This document shows, one piece after another, positions 24,156 through 31,987 of a stretch of DNA of 64,000 nt. Position numbers and translations under genes: made by a program. The notes beneath the pieces are model-generated. The model was not told the DNA's origin and ran no database searches. It was given only the letters and a program-made list of their open reading frames with translations. Source of the DNA: Stappia sp. BW2 (lineage in GTDB: Bacteria > Pseudomonadota > Alphaproteobacteria > Rhizobiales > Stappiaceae); NCBI RefSeq assembly GCF_008107695.1, contig NZ_VIRG01000093.1, forward strand, positions 86,769 to 150,768, in the 5' to 3' direction. How positions within the stretch are numbered: the stretch's first letter is position 1; each line of letters begins with the position of its first letter.

Positions 24156-25696
24156 CAGTGATGCCCCGCCATGGCATGGCCGATCGTGGCCCTATCTGTT
24201 TCCGCCATCGGCGACTGGTAGGTGATCCTGCCTTCGGACATGACCGCGACCGTATCTGCCAGTTCGAGAATTTCATCCAGATCCTCCGACACCAGAAGGA
24301 TCGCCGCCCCCTTGTTGCGCTGGTCCATGATCTGCGCCCGGATCTCCGCGACCGAGGCGAAGTCCAGGCCGAAACAGGGATTGGCGACGATCAGGACGTC
24401 GACTTCGCCGGACAACTCGCGGGCCAGGATTGCCCGCTGGACATTGCCGCCGGACAGGTTCTCGATCGGCTCTTCCGTCGACGGTGTCTTGACCCGGTAG
24501 GCGGCGATCAGTTCGCGGGCCCGTTTGCGCATGGGCGGCGGCGACAGCCAGCCCTTGAACGGGGAAATTGGCGCCTTGTCGAAGGTGCGGAAGGCCATGT
24601 TCTCCGCGACGCTCATGCGCGGCACGGCAACATTCTTCAGCGGTTCCTCCGAAAAGCCGAACACCTTGAACCGGTCCATCTGGTCCCGTTCCGGTTCATA
24701 GGGTTTCTTGTCGATGAAGATCCGGCCATCCCTCGGCGTGCGTTGTCCGGACAGGACCTCGATCAGTTCCGACTGGCCGTTGCCGGACACCCCGGCGATG
24801 CCGAGGATTTCGCCGGTGTGGATCTTCAGGCTGATAGCTTCGATCGCGGGCAGTTCCTCGTCGTCATCCGCAAAGAGGCCGGCCAGCTCGATTTTCAGGG
24901 TTTTTTCCGGCTGCGCGACACGGGCAGCGCTTTCACGGATGTCCGCCTCGCCGATCATCATGTGGCTCATCTCCTCGACGGACAGATCCTGGACCCGCCC
25001 GCTGCCGACCACCCGCCCGCGCCTGAGCACCGTGACGTCGTCCGCATAGGCAGTGACCTCTCGGAACTTGTGCGTGATCATCAAGATGGTGAGTTCACCG
25101 GCCTCGGTCATGCCGCGCAGCAGCCCCAGAACTTCGTCCGCCTCGTCCGGTGTCAGCACCGATGTCGGTTCGTCGAGGATCAGGAACCGCTGGTCCAGAT
25201 AGAGCTGCTTCAGGATTTCAAGCTTCTGCTTTTCTCCTGCGGAAAGCCCCGAGACGGGCACATCCAGCGGCACCTTGAACGGGGTTGTCTCCAGAAAGGC
25301 GTTGAGCGCCTTTCTTTCCTTCGTCCAGTCGATCACCGTCGGTGTGTCCGCCCGTGCGATGACAAGATTTTCCGCGGCGGTCAGGGACGGCACCAGCGTG
25401 AAATGCTGGTAGACCATGCCGATCCCGAGCGCATGCGCGGCCCGCGGATTGGGCACGGCAACCTGCTTTCCATTGACCAGCATCGACCCCCTGGACGGCT
25501 GGTAGAAGCCCATCATGCATTTGACGAGAGTGGACTTGCCGGCGCCGTTTTCCCCCAGAAGCGCGTGGAACGACCCGGGTGAGACCCGGATCGAAACGTC
25601 ATCCAGGGCGGTCAGACCCCCGAAAACCTTGCTCATGCCGATGGTTTCCACGCCGATGGCACGCGGTGCAGGCGTGGTTGTCTCTGCGACACTCAT
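24155..25696 (-). CDS. BMP-type ABC transporter ATP-binding protein (two ATPase domains)
   Basis: A 513-residue double ABC ATPase. Domain 1 has Walker A GENGAGKST, the signature LSAGEKQK and Walker B FLILDEPTSVL. Domain 2 has the degenerate Walker A VSGNGQSEL and signature LSGGNVQR, as in nucleoside/sugar (RbsA/NupA-type) ATPases. It powers the two permeases encoded further upstream, from which it is separated by the formamidase and biuret hydrolase genes. The ATG at 25696 overlaps the biuH stop. Confidence 0.93.
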   Translation of the reverse strand: MSVAETTTPAPRAIGVETIGMSKVFGGLTALDDVSIRVSPGSFHALLGENGAGKSTLVKCMMGFYQPSRGSMLVNGKQVAVPNPRAAHALGIGMVYQHFTLVPSLTAAENLVIARADTPTVIDWTKERKALNAFLETTPFKVPLDVPVSGLSAGEKQKLEILKQLYLDQRFLILDEPTSVLTPDEADEVLGLLRGMTEAGELTILMITHKFREVTAYADDVTVLRRGRVVGSGRVQDLSVEEMSHMMIGEADIRESAARVAQPEKTLKIELAGLFADDDEELPAIEAISLKIHTGEILGIAGVSGNGQSELIEVLSGQRTPRDGRIFIDKKPYEPERDQMDRFKVFGFSEEPLKNVAVPRMSVAENMAFRTFDKAPISPFKGWLSPPPMRKRARELIAAYRVKTPSTEEPIENLSGGNVQRAILARELSGEVDVLIVANPCFGLDFASVAEIRAQIMDQRNKGAAILLVSEDLDEILELADTVAVMSEGRITYQSPMAETDRATIGHAMAGHH

Positions 25697-26430
25697 GCCG
25701 ACGCCTCCCCGGAAGCCCTGCGCAACCCGCCGAGAAGCGTTTCGCTGTCCGCCACCGCGCCGAAGACACCGCCTTGCATGGTTACCATCTTCAGGGCGGC
25801 CTCGTGATTGCCCGGGTCGGTCGCCGCGCAGCAATCGGCCAGGATCAGGCATTCGAACCCTCGGTCATTGGCTTCGCGCATGGTGGTGTGTACGCAGACA
25901 TCCGTCGTGATGCCGGTCAGGATCAGGTTGTCGATGCCCCGGGTTCTCAGCAGCAGCTCCAGATCCGTTGCGCAGAACGAGCCCTTGCCGGGCTTGTCGA
26001 TGATCGGTTCGCCTTCGACCGGTGCAAGTTCGGGAATGATCTCCCAGCCCGGCTCACCCCTGACGAGGATCCTGCCGCAGGGGCCCGGATCGCCGATCCC
26101 CGCGCCAATCTGGCGAGAACGCCAGCGCTTGTTGGCGGGCAGGTCGGCAAGATCCGGCCGGTGTCCCTCGCGGGTGTGAATGATGTGATAGCCGCCGGCC
26201 CGCATGGCGGCGAGCACCTTGCCGATCGGTTCGATAGGAGCCCGGGTCAGGCCAATGTCGTACCCCATGCTGTCGACATAGCCGCCCTTGCCGCAGAAGT
26301 CGGTCTGCATGTCGATGATGATCAGCGCGGTGTTGTCCGGCCGAAGATCGCCGTTATAGGGCCAGGGATACGGGTTCGCGGCGACCTGTCCCTCTGCTGT
26401 TTCCGCAGTCATAACTTGTGCCAGGCTCAT
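25693..26430 (-). CDS. biuH: Biuret hydrolase (cysteine hydrolase, BiuH)
   Basis: A 245-residue protein that closely follows the Rhizobium leguminosarum biuret hydrolase sequence as I remember it (YPWPYNGDLRPDNTALIIID, HTREGHRPDLADLPANKRW, IDKPGKGSFCATDLEL). Triad residues are Asp40, Lys146 and Cys179. Their spacing of 106 and 33 residues equals that of the characterised enzyme (Asp36, Lys142, Cys175). It converts biuret to allophanate and ammonia. A GTG at 26439 is an alternative start. It sits between formamidase and the ABC ATPase. Confidence 0.9.
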   Translation of the reverse strand: MSLAQVMTAETAEGQVAANPYPWPYNGDLRPDNTALIIIDMQTDFCGKGGYVDSMGYDIGLTRAPIEPIGKVLAAMRAGGYHIIHTREGHRPDLADLPANKRWRSRQIGAGIGDPGPCGRILVRGEPGWEIIPELAPVEGEPIIDKPGKGSFCATDLELLLRTRGIDNLILTGITTDVCVHTTMREANDRGFECLILADCCAATDPGNHEAALKMVTMQGGVFGAVADSETLLGGLRRASGEASA

Positions 26431-26435
26431 GCCGG

Positions 26436-27455
26436 TCACTCCGCCGCGTCGCTGAGGGAGGTTTCGCCGAACACGCGATCAGGTGCCTCGAAACCGCAGG
26501 AGGTGCCGTCCTTGTGCAGGACATCGTCCTCCCAGGGCAGACGGTAGCGCCCCGCTGCAAGGTCGGTCATGTAGGTGTAGGGGCAATCCTGTGCGCCGCC
26601 TTTCACCGCCACGTAACCGCGATGACCGAACTGGTAGATGTTGTTCTCCACGCCCCAGTTGATGCGTGCCTCGCGCACGAGATCGGGCCGGACTTCCGCA
26701 GTGATGATCTCGTTCGGCCGGCCGCTGGTTCCATGGGCCAGAATGGTGCCGTCGAAGTTGACGATCATGCCCTCGCCCATGCTGTCGAAGGTCCCGTCCG
26801 TGCCACACATGCACACATTGGCGGTCACCATGAGATTGCAGAAGGCGTTGGACTGGTTGGTGAACCTCCAACTGTCCCGGATGGGGGCCGTGTAGCCGGC
26901 CGTCCGGATCATGATTTCGGCGCCCTTGTAGGCGCACTCCCGGGCCATCTCCGGGAACATGCCGTCATGGCAGATGATCAGCGCCAGCTTGCAGCCGTTC
27001 GGGCCGTCGATCACCGGAATGCCCTGGTCGCCGGGCTCCCACGGCTCGACGGGCACCCAGGGATGCATCTTGCGGTAGTAGAGTTTCAGCTCGCCCTTAT
27101 CGTCGATGACCAGCCCGGAATTGTAGGGCATGCCGCCGGGGTTGAGTTCCATGATGGAAAAACAGCCCCAGATTTCGTTGTCGACACAGGCCTTCTTGAA
27201 GGCCGCCACTTCCGGACCATCCAGCGTGCACATGATGTCCGGATTAATATCCATGGAGAGGCCGTGCAGCGCATATTCCGGGAAGACGACCATGTCCATG
27301 GTCGGCATATTGCGCCGGGCCTTGGCCACCATGTCAACGATCACCTGGGTCTGCCGTGCGAGATCGTCCTCGGTCGCGACGGTCGGCAGCTGCAGCTGCA
27401 CCATTCCCAGAACGACCCCATTCGGGGCCTTGTTCAGTCCTCCAAGTCCGCTCAT
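26436..27455 (-). CDS. amiF: Formamidase (nitrilase superfamily)
   Basis: A 339-residue protein matching AmiF-type formamidases nearly throughout. Glu60 (VVFPEYALHGLSMD), Lys129 (LYYRKMHPW) and Cys162 (LIICHDGMFPEMARECAYKG) form the catalytic triad, with the Lys-Cys spacing of 33 seen in Helicobacter AmiF. It hydrolyses formamide to formate and ammonia. Followed directly by biuH. It implies that a formamide or N-formyl compound appears in the pathway, alongside the MTHFS-like protein downstream. Confidence 0.93.
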   Translation of the reverse strand: MSGLGGLNKAPNGVVLGMVQLQLPTVATEDDLARQTQVIVDMVAKARRNMPTMDMVVFPEYALHGLSMDINPDIMCTLDGPEVAAFKKACVDNEIWGCFSIMELNPGGMPYNSGLVIDDKGELKLYYRKMHPWVPVEPWEPGDQGIPVIDGPNGCKLALIICHDGMFPEMARECAYKGAEIMIRTAGYTAPIRDSWRFTNQSNAFCNLMVTANVCMCGTDGTFDSMGEGMIVNFDGTILAHGTSGRPNEIITAEVRPDLVREARINWGVENNIYQFGHRGYVAVKGGAQDCPYTYMTDLAAGRYRLPWEDDVLHKDGTSCGFEAPDRVFGETSLSDAAE

Positions 27456-27466
27456 GTCGTGGCTCC

Positions 27467-28390
27467 TTATTTGGTGATCGAGAGTTCGCCGGGGGCGCCC
27501 TTGAGCGACCGTCTGGGGGACGTGCTCGCGATCATGATCAAAAGGGTGAGGATGTAAGGCGCGGCATTGAAGAAGTGATAGCCGCGCGAAATGCCGATGG
27601 ATTGAAGGGCCGGACCGAGCGCTCCGGCCGCGCCGAAGAGCAGTGCTGCCCAGAAGCAGTAGATCGGGTTCCAGCGCGCGAAAATCACGAGCGCGACGGC
27701 CATCAGTCCCTGTCCGGAAGACAGTCCCTCCGTCCAGCTGCCGGGATAATAGAGCGACAGGAACGATCCCCCGACGCCGGCGAAAAACCCGCCGGCCATG
27801 GTCGACAGCAGCCGGACCTTGTCGACATTGATGCCGAGCGCCAGGGCCGCCGGGGCACTGTCCCCTGTTGTTCGGATCGTCAGTCCGTAGCGGGTGTTCT
27901 TCAGCGCCCACCACAGGAAGACAGCCAGAACGATACCAAGCAGGAACAGCGGGTTGATCTCGAGCGCCTGGCGCACGCCTGGATGATCGCTCCACGACCC
28001 GAAGGATAGCGAGGGCAGGCGCGGCGCTGACGGCTGGATGTAGGCCTTGCCGAAAAAGAAGGCGAGACCGGTGCCAAACAGCATCAGCGCGATGCCGATG
28101 GCGATGTCGTTGACCTTGGGCAGCTTGCAAAGGTAACCGTGCAGCGCGCCAAAACCCGATCCGCATAGTCCGGCAACGAGCACGCCCAGCCAGGGCGAGC
28201 CCGTATGGTAGGAGATCGCGTAGCCGGACATGGCGCCAAAGACGAGCGTGCCTTCCAGTCCCAGATTGATGCGCCCGGATTTCTCCGTCAGCATCTCGCC
28301 AAGACTGACGAACAGGAACGGGGTCGAGACCCTGATGGCTCCGGCGAACATCGCCAGCAGCACGGTCATGAAGCCGGCGTCGTCGCTCAT
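27467..28390 (-). CDS. BMP-type ABC transporter permease 2
   Basis: A 307-residue permease of the BPD_transp_2 (nucleoside/branched-chain type) family with about eight to ten membrane helices. Landmarks are FLFVSLGEMLTEKSGRINLGLEGTLVFGAM, typical of YufQ/NupC-like permeases, and YGLTIRTTGDSAPAALALGINVDKVR, the coupling loop. The ATG at 28390 overlaps the first permease stop by 4 nt. Pairs with the permease encoded upstream. Confidence 0.92.
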   Translation of the reverse strand: MSDDAGFMTVLLAMFAGAIRVSTPFLFVSLGEMLTEKSGRINLGLEGTLVFGAMSGYAISYHTGSPWLGVLVAGLCGSGFGALHGYLCKLPKVNDIAIGIALMLFGTGLAFFFGKAYIQPSAPRLPSLSFGSWSDHPGVRQALEINPLFLLGIVLAVFLWWALKNTRYGLTIRTTGDSAPAALALGINVDKVRLLSTMAGGFFAGVGGSFLSLYYPGSWTEGLSSGQGLMAVALVIFARWNPIYCFWAALLFGAAGALGPALQSIGISRGYHFFNAAPYILTLLIMIASTSPRRSLKGAPGELSITK

Positions 28391-29502
28391 TGTGTGCCTC
28401 CCTTCGACTTGAAGATGGAAAAGCGTCCGTAGAAGGTTTCCGAAACCAGGATGACGAGGAACAGCAGCCCCTGCAGGACAAGCACTGTGGCGTCCGGCAG
28501 GTCCATGCGGCGCTGGATCAGACCGCCCGAGGCGGCGATCCCGCCGAGGAAGAAGGCGACCGGTATGATCACCAGCGGATTGTGGCGGGCGAGGAACGAG
28601 ACGAGAATACCGGTGAAGCCGTAGCCCGCGATCAGGGAGGCATTTGCCTTGCCGTGAATGGCGGCGACTTCGAAGAAACCGGCCAGCCCGGCACAGGCAC
28701 CGGCAATCGCGCAGGACACAACGACAAGTCGGCCGACCGGCAAGCCCTGCGCCTTCGCAGCCCTCAGGTTCCCGCCCGCGATCTGCGCGGCGAAGCCGAA
28801 CGTGGTGCGGTTCATCAGAAGATAGAGCAATGCGCACAGGACGACGCCCACAAGCAGCCCCCAGTGCACGTCCGTTCCGGGGATGACGCCGATCATGTTG
28901 TCCGAGCCGATCGGCCGGGTCGACGGCTTGTTCGGGTCCGAGGGATCACGCATGGCGCCCTCGACGAAGAAGTTCAGGATCGAGACAGCGATGTAGAACA
29001 TCAGCAGCGACGCGATCGTCTCGTTCACTCCGCGGTAGTGCCGCAATGCGCCAACGCAGCCGATCCACAGGCCGCCGGCCAGCATGCCCGCAATCGCCAT
29101 GACACCGAGTATCAGGAAGCTCGGTGCCCAGTCGATCATGGGAACGGCGATGGCGGCGGCAGCGAAACCGCCGAGAACCAGCGCCCCCTCGCCGCCGATG
29201 ATCACGAGACCGAGACGCGCCGGGATGGCAACGCACAGGGCCGTGAACACAAGCGGCGCGGAGCGCACGAGCGTGTTCTGCCAGGAAAAGCTGGTGCCGA
29301 AACCGCCGCGCCACACGAGCGAGAAGAAGTCCACCGGGGATTTGCCGAGTGAAAGCAGGAAGATGGAAAACAGGAGCCCTGAGAAAACCAGTGCCAGAAG
29401 CGGAATGACCACATATTCAGCCGACCGCCTGAGCCGGTCCATGAGATCGCCCCCCAGGCTGGACTGGACCGCAAGTCCGGGCGTTTCCGTGGTGTCTGCC
29501 AT
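28387..29502 (-). CDS. BMP-type ABC transporter permease 1
   Basis: A 371-residue inner-membrane permease (YufP/NupB-like) with LVIIGGEGALVLGGFAAAAIAVPM and the coupling region FGFAAQIAGGNLRAAKAQGLPVGRLVVVS. The N-terminal 35 residues are cytoplasmic. The ATG at 29502 is preferred to an upstream in-frame codon, which would add a charged tail. Two stem-loops lie between it and the binding-protein gene, a usual way to keep permease levels below binding-protein levels. Confidence 0.92.
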   Translation of the reverse strand: MADTTETPGLAVQSSLGGDLMDRLRRSAEYVVIPLLALVFSGLLFSIFLLSLGKSPVDFFSLVWRGGFGTSFSWQNTLVRSAPLVFTALCVAIPARLGLVIIGGEGALVLGGFAAAAIAVPMIDWAPSFLILGVMAIAGMLAGGLWIGCVGALRHYRGVNETIASLLMFYIAVSILNFFVEGAMRDPSDPNKPSTRPIGSDNMIGVIPGTDVHWGLLVGVVLCALLYLLMNRTTFGFAAQIAGGNLRAAKAQGLPVGRLVVVSCAIAGACAGLAGFFEVAAIHGKANASLIAGYGFTGILVSFLARHNPLVIIPVAFFLGGIAASGGLIQRRMDLPDATVLVLQGLLFLVILVSETFYGRFSIFKSKGGTQ

Positions 29503-29540
29503 GCCAATTCCCTGATGTTTGAGCCGCACGCGCGGCACTC

Positions 29541-29603
29541 CCCGGCGTTTGCCGCCGGGATGTTAGCCACACCCGGCGGGCCATTCGGGAACGGCTCGCC
29601 GGG
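29541..29603 (-). terminator. Two tandem GC-rich stem-loops between BMP gene and permease
   Basis: Stem 1: CCCGGCG (29541-29547) with CGCCGGG (29553-29559), loop of 5. Stem 2: CCCGGCGGGCC (29572-29582) with GGCTCGCCGGG (29593-29603), one mismatch, loop of 10. No T-tail, so attenuation or mRNA stabilisation is more likely than full termination. Confidence 0.55.
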
Positions 29604-29621
29604 CATGCCACGGGGTTATGC

Positions 29622-30734
29622 TCAGGTAATCGAGCCTTGGACGCCTTCAATCAGGTAGTCGGTCTGGTCGAGAGACGGTTCGTAATTGTCGAAGCTGGCT
29701 CCGGCCGCCAGCAGCTGGGTGCCGTCCTGCTTGTTGATTGGCCCGACGAAGATCGGCTTGCCCGCCTTGACGTCGGCACGGGCCGCATCGGCCGAGGCGA
29801 TCGCAGCTTCCGTGGCCCCGGCGCCATAGGGTGTGGAGCGCACGAAGTCGACATCGAAGCCGCCGCCCGTGAAGTTCGGCAGGGGCTCGCCTTCGGCCAG
29901 ATCGGCGGCGAACATCTTGTAGATGGTCTCCCACTTGTATTCTGCCCCGGTGATGAAGCCGTTGGGTGCGAGCGGCGCCTGGGAAGCGTTGTGACCGCAG
30001 CATTTGACGCCCCGGGACTCGGCCGTTTCGATCACCACTTTCGGACCGTCGACATGGCAGGTCAGGACATCACAGCCGGCATCCACCAGCGCATTGGCGG
30101 CCTCGGCCTCCCTCACCGGCATCGACCATTCCCCGGTGAAGATCACCTGGACCGTCGCTTCCGGATTGACCTTGCGCGCGCCCAGAAGGAAGGAGTTGAT
30201 GTTGCGCAGAACCGTGCCGATCGGTTTGGCGGCGACAAATCCCAGCTTGTTGCTGGTCGTCGACAGACCGGCGGCAACGCCGTCCACGAAATGCGCCTGA
30301 TCGAGATAACCGAAATAGCTGCCCGCGTTCTTCGGATCGCCTTCCGTCCACAGCGGCGCCGCGTGCCGGAATTCCACGTCGGGGTACTTTGCAGCCACGT
30401 CCAGCACGAACGGTTTGTAGTAACCGAAGGAGGTCGCGAAAATCAGTTTGGCGCCGTCCAGGTTGATCATGGATTCCATGGATTTCTGGACCGCGATCGT
30501 TTCCGGCACGTTCTCTTCTTCCACGACCGTCACGCCCGGCACGGCCTTCAGTGCGGCGGCGGCCACGGCGTGGGCCTGGTTCCAGCCGAAGTCGTCTCTC
30601 GGGCCGACATAAACGATGCCGACCGTCAGATCCGACGCATGCGCCAGCCGTGGAAAGCCGGCCGAGGACAGCGCGGCAAGCCCCGCGGCAGATGATTTCA
30701 GGATAGTCCGGCGTGAGAATTCGAATTTCGACAT
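29622..30734 (-). CDS. BMP-family ABC transporter substrate-binding protein
   Basis: A 370-residue periplasmic protein. The twin-arginine leader SRRTILKSSAAGLAALSSAG is followed by the BMP fold: LTVGIVYVGPRDDFGWNQAHAVAA, ATSFGYYKPFVLDVAAKYPDVEF, GYLDQAHFVDGVAAGLST. BMP proteins bind nucleosides or related compounds; here the genes downstream suggest a ureide or other N-rich compound. The ATG at 30734 places the signal peptide correctly. First gene of the operon. A 230-bp AT-rich region upstream should hold its promoter. Confidence 0.92.
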   Translation of the reverse strand: MSKFEFSRRTILKSSAAGLAALSSAGFPRLAHASDLTVGIVYVGPRDDFGWNQAHAVAAAALKAVPGVTVVEEENVPETIAVQKSMESMINLDGAKLIFATSFGYYKPFVLDVAAKYPDVEFRHAAPLWTEGDPKNAGSYFGYLDQAHFVDGVAAGLSTTSNKLGFVAAKPIGTVLRNINSFLLGARKVNPEATVQVIFTGEWSMPVREAEAANALVDAGCDVLTCHVDGPKVVIETAESRGVKCCGHNASQAPLAPNGFITGAEYKWETIYKMFAADLAEGEPLPNFTGGGFDVDFVRSTPYGAGATEAAIASADAARADVKAGKPIFVGPINKQDGTQLLAAGASFDNYEPSLDQTDYLIEGVQGSIT

Positions 30735-30966
30735 GACGTCCTCCGTATTACGACGAAGCCAAGCGCAATCGGCCACTCCGTCTGTCTCTTGCTTAAAATT
30801 AGCAATCCCTGTGCCATTTCCCCGTCTAATGAGACTCGTCACACACAGATGACCAAGGCTCTGTTCTTATTTGTGTTTTCGTTTTGTCTTTCAGTTTTTC
30901 ATGCCTGCCGGCATTGTCTGCGCACCCTTCGCTTTGCAGATTTGCACATAAATTAGTCTCTTTATA

Positions 30967-30991
30967 AAACTGACTAATTATTAGTCAGTTT
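30967..30991 (-). terminator. Perfect 12-bp inverted repeat at the 3' end of the oxygenase gene
   Basis: AAACTGACTAAT (30967-30978) and ATTAGTCAGTTT (30980-30991) flank one base. The repeat overlaps the oxygenase stop codon and is followed on the minus strand by a TTTTAT tract. It could end the atzF operon. A near-complete extra half-site (ATTAGTC) at 30953-30959 also makes a protein-binding site possible. Confidence 0.55.
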
Positions 30992-31967
30992 GGTTTCCTC
31001 CATTTCCGGCGGCTTTCACGGGTTCGTAGCTCGCATCGAGTTTGGATTTCAGGTAGTCGGACCCCGAAATCGGGGCATATTTCGCGGTCTCTCCAGCCCC
31101 CAAACAGCTGGGTAGGCAGGCAACTTCTGCGTCCGGGTTGGGATCCAGAAAAAACGCGATTGAGTAACGTTCGAGCCCGCTGGAATTGACCACCCGGTGA
31201 GGTGTCGAAACATAGACGTCGTTGGTCCAGCGCATCAGGCAGTCGCCAATATTGCAGACGAACGCACCTTCGATGGTGGGGGCCTTGAGCCAGACCCCGT
31301 CCCGGCGGCGCACTTCCAGTCCGCCGACGGAGTCGGGGAGCAGGATGGTGATGTTGCCGTAGTCCGTATGCGTGCCGGCACCGATCTGGCCTTCCTCTGC
31401 GACAGCCGGTTGCGGCGGATAGTGCAGCAGCCGGAGCGTGGCCATGGGGGCATCCAGCTTGTCCTCGAAGAATTCCGGATCGGTCCCGAGATCGCTTGCC
31501 ACTGCGCGGTGCATCGTGCGGCCCAGTGCCCAGACGGCATTGAAATAACCGAGCACGGTTTGCTTCCAGCCTGGCAGGTCAGGCCATTGATTGATCGCCC
31601 GGAAGGGTTCCCCCGCGAGAATCCTGGGGTCGTCGGATTCCAGATCCAGTCCGATATTGAAGGCTTCCTTCAGATCGGACGGCTTCGACGGATCGAGGTT
31701 CTCGCCCTTCATCGGCACATAGCCGCGATTGGTCCTGAAGAAATCCTTCGTAAGCACCATCTTGGCGTCCGTCGGCAGCGCGAAAAGCTGATGTGCGGCC
31801 GCAAAAACCTGTTCGATCAGCGCCGGGTCAACACCATGGTTGGTGACGTAGAAAAACCCGGTCTCACGGGCCGCCTTGCCGATTTTGGCCGCGACGGTCT
31901 CAAGACCGCCAGCGGCACCGTGCGTCAACGGCTCGAGATCGATGATTGGAATGTCCAGGTCGGCCAT
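30981..31967 (-). CDS. 2-oxoglutarate/Fe(II)-dependent oxygenase (IPNS-like family)
   Basis: A 328-residue protein with an N-terminal DIOX_N domain (IPIIDLEPL, ETGFFYVTNHGVDPALI) and a C-terminal jelly roll. The Fe ligands are His200 and Asp202 (GTHTDYGNITILL) and His257 (STPHRVVN). Arg267 and Ser269 (RYSIAF) bind 2-oxoglutarate. It starts 20 nt after atzF, so it is co-transcribed with it. Relatives hydroxylate or dealkylate small molecules, including guanidino compounds in plants. An oxidative step that opens or strips the imported compound is inference. Confidence 0.88.
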   Translation of the reverse strand: MADLDIPIIDLEPLTHGAAGGLETVAAKIGKAARETGFFYVTNHGVDPALIEQVFAAAHQLFALPTDAKMVLTKDFFRTNRGYVPMKGENLDPSKPSDLKEAFNIGLDLESDDPRILAGEPFRAINQWPDLPGWKQTVLGYFNAVWALGRTMHRAVASDLGTDPEFFEDKLDAPMATLRLLHYPPQPAVAEEGQIGAGTHTDYGNITILLPDSVGGLEVRRRDGVWLKAPTIEGAFVCNIGDCLMRWTNDVYVSTPHRVVNSSGLERYSIAFFLDPNPDAEVACLPSCLGAGETAKYAPISGSDYLKSKLDASYEPVKAAGNGGNQTD

Positions 31968-31987
31968 GGTCCGCTATGCCTCTTTCT

